NCBI GenBank assembly: GCA_030533445.1
Contig: CM060070.1
Location: 46,770,385 to 46,834,384 of the forward strand
Direction: 5' to 3'
Length of the DNA: 64,000 nucleotides
DNA from: Cyprinodon diabolis
Taxonomy: Eukaryota > Chordata > Actinopteri > Cyprinodontiformes > Cyprinodontidae
This document shows positions 13,901-24,900 of this stretch, in pieces. The stretch's first letter is position 1. Each line of letters begins with the position of its first letter. The position numbers and the translations under genes were made by a program. The notes below the pieces were generated by a model. It was not told the origin of the DNA. It did no database searches and worked only from the letters and a program-made list of their open reading frames with translations.

Positions 13901-16900
13901 AGGACCAGCCAAGGACCAGCCAAGGACCAACCAAGGACCAGCCAAGGACCAACCAAGGACCAGCCAAGGACCAACCAAGGACCAACCAAAGACCAACCAA
14001 GGACCAGCCAAGGACCAACCAAGGACCAGCCAAGGACCAACCAAGGACCAGCCAAGGACCAGCCAAGGACCAGCCATGGACCAGCCAAGGACCAACCATG
14101 GACCAAGCAAGGACCAACCATGGACCAAGCAAGGACCAAGCAAGGACCAGCCAAGGACCAGCCAAGGACCAGCCAAGGACCAACCAAGGACCAGCCAAGG
14201 ACCAGCCAAGGACCAGCCAAAGACCAGCCAAGGACCAACCAAGGACCAACCAAGGACCAACAAAGGACCAACCAAGGACCAACAGAGGACCAGCCAAGGA
14301 CCAACCAAAGACCAACCAAGGACCAACCAAGGACCAACCATGGACCAACCAAGGACCAACCAAGGACAAGACAAGGACCAACCAAGGACCAACCATGGAC
14401 CAACCAAGGACCAGACAAGGACCAACCAAGGACCAGCCAAGGACCAACCAAGGACCAGACAAGGACCAACCAAGGACCAACCAAGGACCAACCAAGGACC
14501 AGCCAAGGACCAACCAAAGACCAACGAAGGACCAACCAAGGACCAACCATGGACCAACCAAGGACCAACCAAGAACAAGACAAGGACCAACCAAGGACCA
14601 ACCATGGACCAACCAAGGACCAGACAAGGACCAACCAAGGACCAGCCAAGGACCAACCAAGGACCAGACAAGGACCAACCAAGGACCAGCCAAGGACCAA
14701 CCAAGGACCAACCAAGGACCAGACAAGGACCAACCAAAGACCAACCAAGGACCAGACAAGGACCAACCAAGGACCAACCAAGGACCAGACAAGGACCAAC
14801 CAAGGACCAACCATGGACCAACCAAGGACCAACCAAGGACCAGACAAGGACCAACCAAGGACCAACCATGGACCAACCAAGGACCAGACAAGGACCAACC
14901 AAGGACCAGCCAAGGACCAGCCAAGGACCAACCAAAGACCAACCAAGGACCAACCAAGGACCAGACAAGGACCAACCAAGGACCAGACAAGGACCAACCA
15001 AGGACCAACCATGGACCAACCAAGGACCAACCAAGGACCAGACAAGGACCAACCAAGGACCAACCATGGACCAACCAAGGACCAGACAAGGACCAACCAA
15101 GGACCAGCCAAGGACCAACCAAGGACCAACCAAGGACCAGACAAGGACCAACCAAGGACCAACCCTGGACCAACCAAGGACCAGCCAAGGACCAACCAAG
15201 GACCAACCAAGGACCAGCCAAGGACCAACCAAGGACCAACCAAGGACCAACCAAGGACCAGCCAAGGACCAGCCATGGACCAGCCATGGGCCAACCAAGG
15301 ACCAACCAAGGACCAACCAAGGACCAGCCAAGGACCAACCAAGGACCAACCAAGGACCAGCCAAGGACCAGCCAAGGACCAACCAAGGACCAACCAAGGA
15401 CCAGCCAAGGACCAACCAAGGACCAGCCAAAGACCAGCCAAAGACCAGCCAAAGACCAGCCAAGGACCAACCAAGGACCAGCCAAGGACCAACCAAGGAC
15501 CAACCAAGGACCAGCCAAGGACCAGGCAAGGTCCATCCAAGGACCAGCCAAGGACCAACCAAAGACCAACCAAGGACCAGCCAAGGACCAACCAAGGACC
15601 AACCAAAGACCAACCAAGGACCAGCCAAGGACCAACCAAGGACCAGCCAAGGACCAGCCAAGGACCAACCAAGGACCAGCCAAGAACCAGCCATGGACCA
15701 GCCAAGGACCAACCAAGGACCAGCCAAGGACCAGCCATGGACCAGCCAAGGACCAACCAAGGACCAGCCAAGGACCAACCAAAGACCAACCAAGGACCAA
15801 CCAAGGACCAACCAAGGACCAGCCAAGGACCAACCATGGACCAAGCAAGGACCAACCAAGGACCAACCAAAGACCAAGCAAGGACCAACCAAGGACCAGC
15901 CAAGGACCAAGCAAGGACCAGCCAAGGACCAGCCAAGGACCAACCAAGGACCAGCCAAGGACCAACCAAAGACCAACCAAGGACCATCCAAGGACCAGCC
16001 AAGGACCAACCAAGGACCAACCAAAGACCAACCAAGGACCAGCCAAGGACCAACCAAGGACCAGCCAAGGACCAACCAAGGACCAGCCAAGGACCAACCA
16101 AAGACCAACCAAGGACCAGCCAAGGACCAACCAAGGACCAGCCAAGGACCAACCAAGGACCAGCCAAGGACCAGCCAAGGACCAGCCATGGACCAGCCAA
16201 GGACCAACCAAAGACCAGCCAAGGACCAGCCAAGGACCAACCATGGACCAAGCAAGGACCAGCCAAGGACCAGCCAAGGACCAACCAAGGACCAGCCAAG
16301 GACCAGCCAAGGACCAACCATGGACCAAGCAAGGACCAACCAAGGACCAACCAAGGACCAACCAAAGACCAACCAAGGACCAACCAAGGACCAGCCAAGG
16401 ACCAGCCAAGGACCAACCAAAGACCAAGCAAGGACCAGCCAAGGACCAACCAAGGACCAACCAAGGACCAACCAAGGACCAACCAAGGACCAACCAAAGA
16501 CCAACCAAGGACCAGCCAAGGACCAACCAAGGACCAGCCAAGGACCAGCCAAGGACCAACCAAGGACCAGCCAAGGACCAGGCAAGGTCCATCCAAGGAC
16601 CAACCAAGGACCAACCAAGGACCAACCAAGGACCAGCCAAGGACCAGCCAAGGACCAGCCAAGGACCAACCAAAGACCAAGCAAGGACCAGCCAAGGACC
16701 AACCAAGGACCAACCAAGGACCAGCCAAGGACCAGCCAAGGACCAACCAAGGACCAACCACGGACCAGCCAAGGACCAACCAAGGACCAGCCAAAGACCA
16801 ACCAAGGACCAGCCAAGGACCAACCAAGGACCAGCCAAGGACCAGCCAAGGACCAGCCAAGGACCAGCCAAGGACCAACCAAGGACCAACCAAGGACCAG

Positions 16901-17104
16901 CCAAGGACCAACCAAGGACCAACCAAGGACCAACCAAGGACCAGCCAAGGACCAACCAAGGACCAGCCAAGGACCAACCAAGGACCAGGCAAGGTCCAAC
17001 CAAGGACCAACCAAGGACCAACCAAGGACCAGCCAAGGACCAGGCAAGGTCCATCTAAGGACCAGCCAAGGACCAAGCAAGGACCAACCAAGGACCAGCC
17101 AAGG
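1993..17104. repeat. 15.1 kb minisatellite, 11-bp unit GGACCAACCAA (about 1,370 copies)
   Basis: The unit GGACCAACCAA and its point variants (GGACCAGCCAA, GGACCAGACAA, AGACCAACCAA, GGACCAAGCAA, GGACCAACCAT) run without interruption. T is almost absent from the plus strand, appearing mainly in CCATGG and GTCCATCC variants. No variant in common use creates a stop on either strand, so all six frames stay open for kilobases; the translations (periodic 11-mers such as TKDQPRTNQGP, or GWSLVGPWLVL on the minus strand) are by-products. Higher-order structure is visible: about 3.94-6.85 kb is repeated at 6.86-9.77 kb with a constant 2,918-bp offset. It lies left of osbpl1a exon 14, probably in an intron. 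Confidence 0.98.
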
Positions 17105-17496
17105 GCCCATCAGGAGAGCGGGGACATTTTGAATGGCTACTACTGTAGATCCACAAAATCAAGCTAAGTGAGGCCATCTCACAACCTGAAGTAGGCCAAA
17201 GGTCCTGAAAAAAAAAAAATGTTCTAATCTAAACAACACTTAGTAAGTGACATCACTGACATCTATCTGCCTGCAAAAGCCATTTCTAAGGCTTTTGGAC
17301 TCCAAAACAAAGCTAAATGCAAATACAGCAACAAGGAGTAGTGCCTATTGGAGCTACTCCAGGAGCACATCTACAACAGGAGATCAGAGAAGAACCCAGA
17401 ACAACATCTAAAGGCTTTTTTCAATTGCTTCAGTTAAGGGCAGTGTTCAGGAATTAGAAATAAAAGAGTGTCTCTATTGAAGCAAATATTATACAT
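17105..17496. other. right flank of the 11-bp array, no feature seen
   Basis: Unique-looking AT-rich sequence with an A run at 17209-17219. No osbpl1a exon could be found here on the minus strand. Confidence 0.4.
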
Positions 17497-18612
17497 ACAC
17501 TACTCAAAAAAAAATTAAAGGAACACTTTGTAATCAGAATAAAGCATCGAGTAAATTAAACTTGTGGGATATTGATTTGGTCAGGTCAGCAGCAGAGGGG
17601 GGTGTTAATCAGTTTCAGCTGCTTTGGTGTTAATGAAATGAACAACAGGTGAACTAGAGGGGCAACAACCAGACGACCATCAAAACAGGAATGGTTTTAC
17701 AGGTGGAGGACACTGACATTTTCCCTCCTCATCTTTTCTGACTCTTTTTCACCAGTTTAGCATTTGGCTAGGGTCACTGTCACTACTGTTAGCATGAGGC
17801 GCTACCTGGACCCTACAGAGGTTGCACAGGCAGTCCAACTCCTCCAGGATGGCGCATCAATACGTGCCATTGCCAGAAGGTTGGCTGTGTCTCCCAGCAC
17901 AATCTCAAGAGCATGGAGGAGATTCCAGGAGACAGGCAGTTACTCCAGGAGAGCTGGACAGGGCCGTAGAAGGTCTACAACCCATCAGCAGGACCACTAT
18001 CTGCTCCTTTGTTCAAGGAGGAGCAGGAGGAGCACTGCCAGAGGCCTACAAAATGACCTCCAGCAGGCCACTGGTGTGAATGTCTCTGACCAAACAATCA
18101 GAAACAGACTTCAGGAGGGCGGCCTGAGGGCCCCCCGTCCTCTAGTGGGCCCTGTGCCGTGTGAGCCATTGGCATTTGCCACAGAACACCGGAATTGGCA
18201 AGTCGGCCACTGGCGCCCTGTGCTTTCACAGATGAGAGCAGGTTCCCCCTGAGCACATGTGACAGACGTGAAAGGGTCTGGAGAAGCCGTGGAGAACGTT
18301 CTCATTAGGAGACGCTGTCAGGCATGCATACACGTGGGGGCCATACAAATGACTGAATACCATTTTGAGTTCCTGCAATGAAATTTCAGCGAACTGGACT
18401 ATAGCCTGCTGCATCATCTTTTCACTGTAATTTTTGGGGTGTCTTTGAATTCAGCCCTCGGTAGGTTGATCATTTTCATTTCCATCAAATGATGTGGCGT
18501 CCTTTGGTTCCTAACACGTCACCCAGTCCATATCAGGATAAAGAAACAGCAGGATTTATTGCCCCATTGAGATCTGATGTGTTTTAAAAGTGTTCCTTTA
18601 AGTGCCACTGCC
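17497..18612 (+). mobile_element. Tc1-like transposon, internally deleted
   Basis: Terminal repeats TTAAAGGAACACTTT (17515-17529) and its exact inverse near 18587-18601 bracket a transposase reading frame at 17764-18252. The N-terminal part has the paired-type helix-turn-helix ([39 protein letters not shown]) and a GRRR motif between the HTH units. A missing T near 18225 shifts the frame at the first catalytic segment (TDESRF), and a deletion near 18298-18306 joins the RSRGER region directly to the C-terminal RRRCQACI tail, removing the DDE core. It is non-autonomous and dead. The right end beyond the repeat is also eroded. Confidence 0.85.
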
Positions 18613-18878
18613 ATTAGACTGCTGAAGGTTGAATAAAATGGAGAAAAAAAGGCGCTGAATGTTGGAAACACTGTAAATTATATCTCAGTCTTATGTTTAC
18701 ATTTGATCACTGCTGCATTTTAAGAAATGCAAATGTTTTGAGAGCTATACTGAACAAAATTGTGATTTGTATACACTGTGTGTATAAAATGACAGAAAAG
18801 TTTGTCTAAGTCTATCAACAAAAACTCTCCCTTAGTTTAGAAAGTGTTCTTAGTTGTTTAAAAGTCTTTGAGACTCAC
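18613..18878. other. osbpl1a intron sequence, nothing recognised
   Basis: AT-rich, between the Tc1 element and the exon 14 donor. No repeats or motifs seen. Confidence 0.4.
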
Positions 18879-18985
18879 CCCCTCCTGCCTGGAGAAGAGG
18901 CTGAGGCAGACGGCGAGACTGGAGGTGGTCTCGCTGGACAAATCACAGATTTCCTGCATCTTCTGCAGCACAGTGGAAGGAAATC
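18879..18985 (-). CDS. osbpl1a: osbpl1a coding exon 14 (last exon seen in the window)
   Basis: 107 bp, [20 protein letters not shown] to FSRQEG, matching human LPSFLQKVEVVSEASRETC...TKQEG. Acceptor CCCTCAG, donor GGG|GTGAGT. The next exon (human VRNFKLEQ) was not found anywhere to the left, so the following intron should contain the whole 15 kb array and exceed 18.8 kb. Confidence 0.93.
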
Positions 18986-21900
18986 CTGAGGGGATCAAAC
19001 AAAATAACAAAAAACAGGAGATTAAAAAACCCTTGAAGTAAAAGGAGGAAATGAAGTTTAGTTTTGAAAGGGATCAAGAAAGCTGTGAAAATGCTGGAAT
19101 CCCTAAAAACCAAAACAGATGGAACGGTCTTAATTAGCAGTAATTCAGACATTTTTATGACTCCGTTTGATGATGCTTTCAGTTTTAATCACAAGCCTTT
19201 CATTTCTGCTCTTAAATGGTTGAAAGCCGTTTAAGGTTTCCTTCTCACATGTGGATGGGTGCAAAATTAAAGACCAAAGAGGAAAAATGAACAGAGAAAT
19301 TAAACTAATTGCTCTGGTAGAGATGCACCACATTCCATCAGGTGATGAAACCCCTATTAAATCTTCTATCCTATTAAATCTGACCCCCATCAATGGACAG
19401 TTTAAAGGAAATGATGTAAATTGTATGCTACAGTTTAGACAGTCACCTCTTTTAACCCGTTTTTATGGTTCCACAGCGATGAATCATAAAATCACTGTTA
19501 AATGAAAATATAATTGCATCAGAGGAATTTCAGAGAAATTATCAATAATCTTAGTTTAATCTAAGTTGCTTTCTCTCCTTTCCCATGAGGCGTTAAGGTG
19601 TTTTCGTTAGTTTGCTTTTGAATTTGTGCTAATAGTTCAGTTAGAGAGAAAAACAGAAGAGAAATGAAGGTGAAAAGGCTGGTTTTACGTTCTGACAGGC
19701 CGTCATCTTTCAGCAGGGATAAGAGCGCCGCCACCCCTTTTTCCAGCTTCTTCTGGCTGACCTCGGCTGCCTGGGGGGGCAGAGAAAGAGCAGAAAGATG
19801 CAGATGAGCTGAAACATGGCGGAGCTCTCATCCACTGAAAACACTCCAGACCATTGTGTCAGCGCGCTCATTAGGTGTTTTTGTTTACAGCCACCTGTAG
19901 CGAGTCTGTCAGTTCCCCTAGCGACATGGCCTTCTCTTCCTCGTCCTCCTCCTCCTCGCTGCCCTGCTCCTGGGAGCAGTAGTGTGTGCTGTAAGCTGAG
20001 TGCTCTTCCAGCGCATCCAGCCATGCCTGGAGAGAAATTGTGAATATTTTGATTCAAATTGAAAATAATTTGAAACTTTGCAGCATTTTGACATACAGAG
20101 AAAGGAAGCTATCCAAGGAGTTTGATGCATAAATACCTTTAGATTAATCAGAGTTCATTTTAACAGTTGTGGAGTTTGGAAGCTGAGGCAGAGACGAATG
20201 TTTGCAAAAATACAGATTTATTTAACGTCCTCAGACAGAGAGATAGAGCGCTAACTAAAGCTCAGTACATACATTTATACCTTGGAACTATCCCACCCCT
20301 AAAAAAAAGAACTTTCTCACACACAAACATTTGGGTATTCCCGAGAAAGAACACTTCATTCATCAAGGACATAAATTTAGCCAGATAAACCCTCCCGTCT
20401 CCCGTTCACGGCATGAAGGAGGCTGTGTGAACTCATTCTTATCTTGATTCTGTTAGTTCAATCTCTAACGTTCTGCTTTTTCTCATAGTAGCTTCATCTG
20501 GTCTGTTCCTGTTTGGCTGTGACTCCATCCTGGAGAGAAATATCAGCTGTGCTGCTGCCATCAACACCTTTGTTTCTAGATGTTGGAGCTTGGCCTGTTT
20601 TCCAGTGTAGTCCTGTTTCTCTGACTGTGACTAACTGGATGGACTCTGTTGCCTTTTTATATCTCTGCTTCGGTCAGCTGGTTTTCCTTAGATAGAAAAC
20701 TGTGAATCAATCTGACTGGATGATCTGGTGAACTGTGACCTGAGATGACGTGTTGTGAATTGGTGCTATAGAAATAAACTGAATTAAACTAAACTTGTTT
20801 CAACCATCTTTCTTTCAACATTATCAAAAATGTTTCTCATCTTATTTCCTTCCTCTTTTTTTCATTTCAAGGTATTGCAGCTCACATGCTGCCTGAAATC
20901 TATTGCTGCTGCTAAATTACTTCAGTCAATCAGTTGTATTTAACGTAACTTTACTTCTAAGTAGTTAAGGTTGGCTGTGCAATTTTATGTAGTCATGAAA
21001 GCTTAAGGGTTTAACTGCAGAAAAAAACACAGGAAGCTGTTAATATCTAGCATAGCTAGCTCCTGCAAGCGAAGCCGCAGATTAAGAAGCGGTCCAACCC
21101 CAGTAAACAGATGTTATCTGAGACCCAGCATCAAAGAAGGCCCCTCTCTGCTCATTACTTCATTATGTGTTTTTTATAGTTCTGTTTCACATCTTTTGGT
21201 AAAAACATCCTTAACTTGCTTTCTGGTGTAAGCTGTCTGTTATGTTTCATTAAACACAGACAAATTGTTGGTAAACGTCCTTTAGTGAAATAAAAAACAC
21301 ACAGTCACAGAAATAACTAGTTCTAAATTCTGTATTCTATAAAACTGAACAAATTAAAATGGTAAATGGCCTGTACTTATATAGCGCCTTTATTCAAGCC
21401 AGGAGACTTGACCAAAGCGCTTTACACTACATTCATTCACTCACACACTGATGGTGGCAAGCTACACTGTAGCCACAGCTGCCCTGGGGCTCACTGACAG
21501 AAGCGGGGCTGCCGTACACTGGCGCCACCCTCTGACCACCATCAGTAGACAATGCAGGTGAAGTGTCTTGCCCAAGGACACAACGACACTGAAAGTCAGA
21601 GTCGGGGCTTGAACCGTCAATCCTTCGATTTCAGGGCAAACTCCTACATCCAACGCCACTGTCGCCCCACACTGATTCTCTCATAGTAGCTTCATCTGGT
21701 CTGTTCCTGTTTGGTTGTGACTCCATCCTGGAGAGAAATATCAGCTGTGCTGCTCAGGTGTTTAAGTGTAGTAAATAGATTTAACTGTAAGCCACTCAGT
21801 TCAGTTTTGTTCTTCTCAAAACAGATCATCATTTTTCCCCCATACATTTGCTGTGACTAATAAGTACATTAAAATAATTGTTGGTCCATATATTTATTTT

Positions 21901-24900
21901 TTAAGGCAATGACTTTTAAATTTTAAAACGATCTTTAAAAAAAAATTAAAAAACATGATTTTTCTTCACTTCAAAATGATATTATTTTTGGTGATATATT
22001 TCATAAAACTAGAATGAAATAACACATAGAAGTTTATAGTTGTAAGGCAGCAGACTGAAAAATATGAATAAACCAGAAACAGATCAGACGGAGATGATGG
22101 GAGTAAGTACAGATGCTGTGGCAGCAGGTGCTTAGCTGCCAGGGGCCAAAAAAACAGCAATCTTTTCTAACTCCTGCAAGGCCTCAAATTGGCAGCAAAA
22201 CCCTACTGTGTAATTACCTTATATGATTTAGCCTAACCCACTTTAAAGTACCGCATTGTTTAAAAAAAATCACCAGATTTATTACACAGATATTAGAACA
22301 CTAAGGGAAGGTGGACGGATTCATTTCCTGCCAAAGAGACGTGATGCAGAAGCAGCCGAAGAGAAAGACTGAAGGAAGTTTTTTGTATAAACATTTCGCA
22401 ATTTCCTATCTAATGTTTGCATCAAGTGTTTTTCATATATATGACCTTGTGCAATAAATAAGAATATGTGATTTGTGATAAACAAATCTCTTTTTAGAGC
22501 AGGTGATGCATTTTCAAATAGAACGGCAAAAAATAGGCTTTCATGTGCAGTTTGTTGTTAGTTGAAGGTGGTTCACTATGAATGAAACCTTTATTTAATT
22601 CCTGGAAGTAATTATCTCCCAAAAAGTCTCATTATTTAGTAGAAATCATTGAAAACATTCATTACTGTAGTCTATTGTTCCATCTTTAATCTAATATTTT
22701 ATATTTTTCTGTTCCTGAAAACAGAGATGAAATGAAAACATACTTTTCTGGCTGCCTCCGGTTCACTTTTAGGGCAAACTTTGAACTGATGCACGCTGTC
22801 ATCGAAACACTTAAGGCTGAAGAAGCAGTTATCTTTGGCTCGTATCTGGAGAGGGAGGAAAATAAAATAAATATATATGCCTGAATCTAACGTGTGAAAA
22901 AAAGGTCAAAGAAGACATTTTGAATGCGGCTTACCAAGCAGGTGGCGTTAGTGAGCGACTTGCAGCCTTGCCTTCTGACATTTACGGCTGCATCGGACCT
23001 ACGTTGGACAGAGAGAAGTGAAAAATACAATTTTTTCTTGGTAAATATTTATCTGATCCTTTTTTATTCCTTAAAATCAGATGCTGAATTTTTTCTTTCC
23101 AGGTGCATAATTCAGAGCACAGAGCCAAGCTGAGAGTTGAACCTACTGCTTTGAGTACCAGGATATGACCCCATCCTGCAGAACGACCCAGTAGGAGCGC
23201 CAGCCAAAAAACCTGGAGCTCTGTGGGTTGGAAAAATAAAAACATGCATTCATATTTTCAAAGGTTCAGTGCAGAATCTGTTGAAGCGGTTAGAAAAACA
23301 TGTTCTATTCCAGACTAATTAACTCAGAGGGCAATGAGTTACAGAAGTTAGTGCCTTCTAACTGCTAAATAGCCTTTACATGATAATTACAACCAGGCTT
23401 CTTTTCAGCTGTGGCACATCAGACAGCTGGTATGCATATATGGAAATGACTGACAGAAAACAAGCAGCCTGTGTTGACAGTAATGAAGGCATGTCATCCA
23501 CTGAAACAACGTGGGTCGGTTGTCTTCTATTAATTTGGCCTTTTATCTTGTTAGCTGTATAAATCTCCTGTTTATCCCTAAAGCTGCTATAATTAATGTA
23601 TTTCTGGATCTTATGCGTACCTGTGTGCACATGGATGCTGCCTGCAGTGACACCTGACAGCTGCAGCTGTACAGGGTTTGTTTACAGCGTTTTTAAAGTT
23701 ACCAGACTGTGTTTATTTCTGTGCAGAAAACTGCTATAAAAAATGCAAACAGTGTAGCCTTTACCAGTTAATTATCGAAATGTGGGTATAGCTGTTGGAC
23801 TGCTTTCATATCTAGTAATCATCCTATATTTAATTTTGGGTTTAAATGATGAGTTTTAATCATCCCAGGGTGTACTGGGATGCTGCATGGTTTGAATTCA
23901 TGTTTGATTTTTTATTCTTATTTCACAAAAGGCCAAAGCTTTACATCAAACATACATAAATATATCCTTTTTGATATTTCAATAAATATTTTTATTAAGT
24001 AGAAGTAGATTGGAAAGAATAAATGTATTTTTTTTGTTGTTGTGACCAGTACATATATTTGATTTTCACACTAGAAATTACTGGTTGGGTGGAAATTTGA
24101 GGCTAAAGGCTGATTTATACTCAGAAACCAGGTCGTCTGCGCATGTGTCGCAGTTAACGCAGATGTGCCCCCCCCCCCCCCTGCAGACCCTCTCCTGGAC
24201 CTCTCCCAAACTGTAGGTGACCGCAGACAGTGCCGCAGACAGGAGGCCTCTGATTGGTCAAATCTCCATCCGCTCTACTCTATGCGTATTTCCTGTTTGG
24301 TTCCTTACCGGCTTGTTTTTGCTTGTGTTGTTTGTCTGACCGCCATTGTGGAAAACAACTGGTGAAAATGGAGCAGCTAGCAGAGCGAGGTGGGTGAGAA
24401 CGCTGGGACCCTTTTTCCACCTGGATCCCCGCTCTTTTTCTTGCCCTCATGTCCCTCCATTGTTGCAAAAACTTGCCCCCACTTCCTCGCCGCCTCGGCC
24501 GTATCTAGACCCACAGCTAGTTCCTGATTGGCTCTCTGGCATTGTGGCGTGGAATAACATAGCGCAGAGCACGCTTCAATATTGGGCAGAAATCAAAAAT
24601 ATCTGCGACACGCTGCTACGGGAGGATAACCAGCCCATAACCATGCTTGTAGCAACAGTGGAGAGGAAAAACTCCCTTTGAACAGGAAGAAACCTCCAGC
24701 AGAACCAGGCTCAGTGCGAGCGGCCATCTGCTGAGGCCCACTGGGGTTCAAGGAGACAGAAGCAGACATAGAAAAAGAAGCATAGATACAAAAGGCAACT
24801 ATCAACCAGCTCCACAGGCGGCCCCGTCCAGGAAACACACAGCCAGGCAGACGAGCCCCGAGCCAGCTCCCATGTCAAAACAAGATGTACAGCCATGTAG

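Noticed and set aside
1993..17104. CRISPR array or centromeric satellite
   Set aside because: There are no unique spacers between repeats, so not CRISPR. It is a single short-unit tract flanked at once by ordinary intron and repeat sequence beside active-looking gene exons, so not a centromere.
1871..17167. Giant open reading frames (up to about 5,060 codons) on both strands
   Set aside because: They are a consequence of an 11-bp stop-free unit: every frame of both strands is open, codon phases are interchangeable, and there are no splice sites, signal sequence or non-repeat domain.
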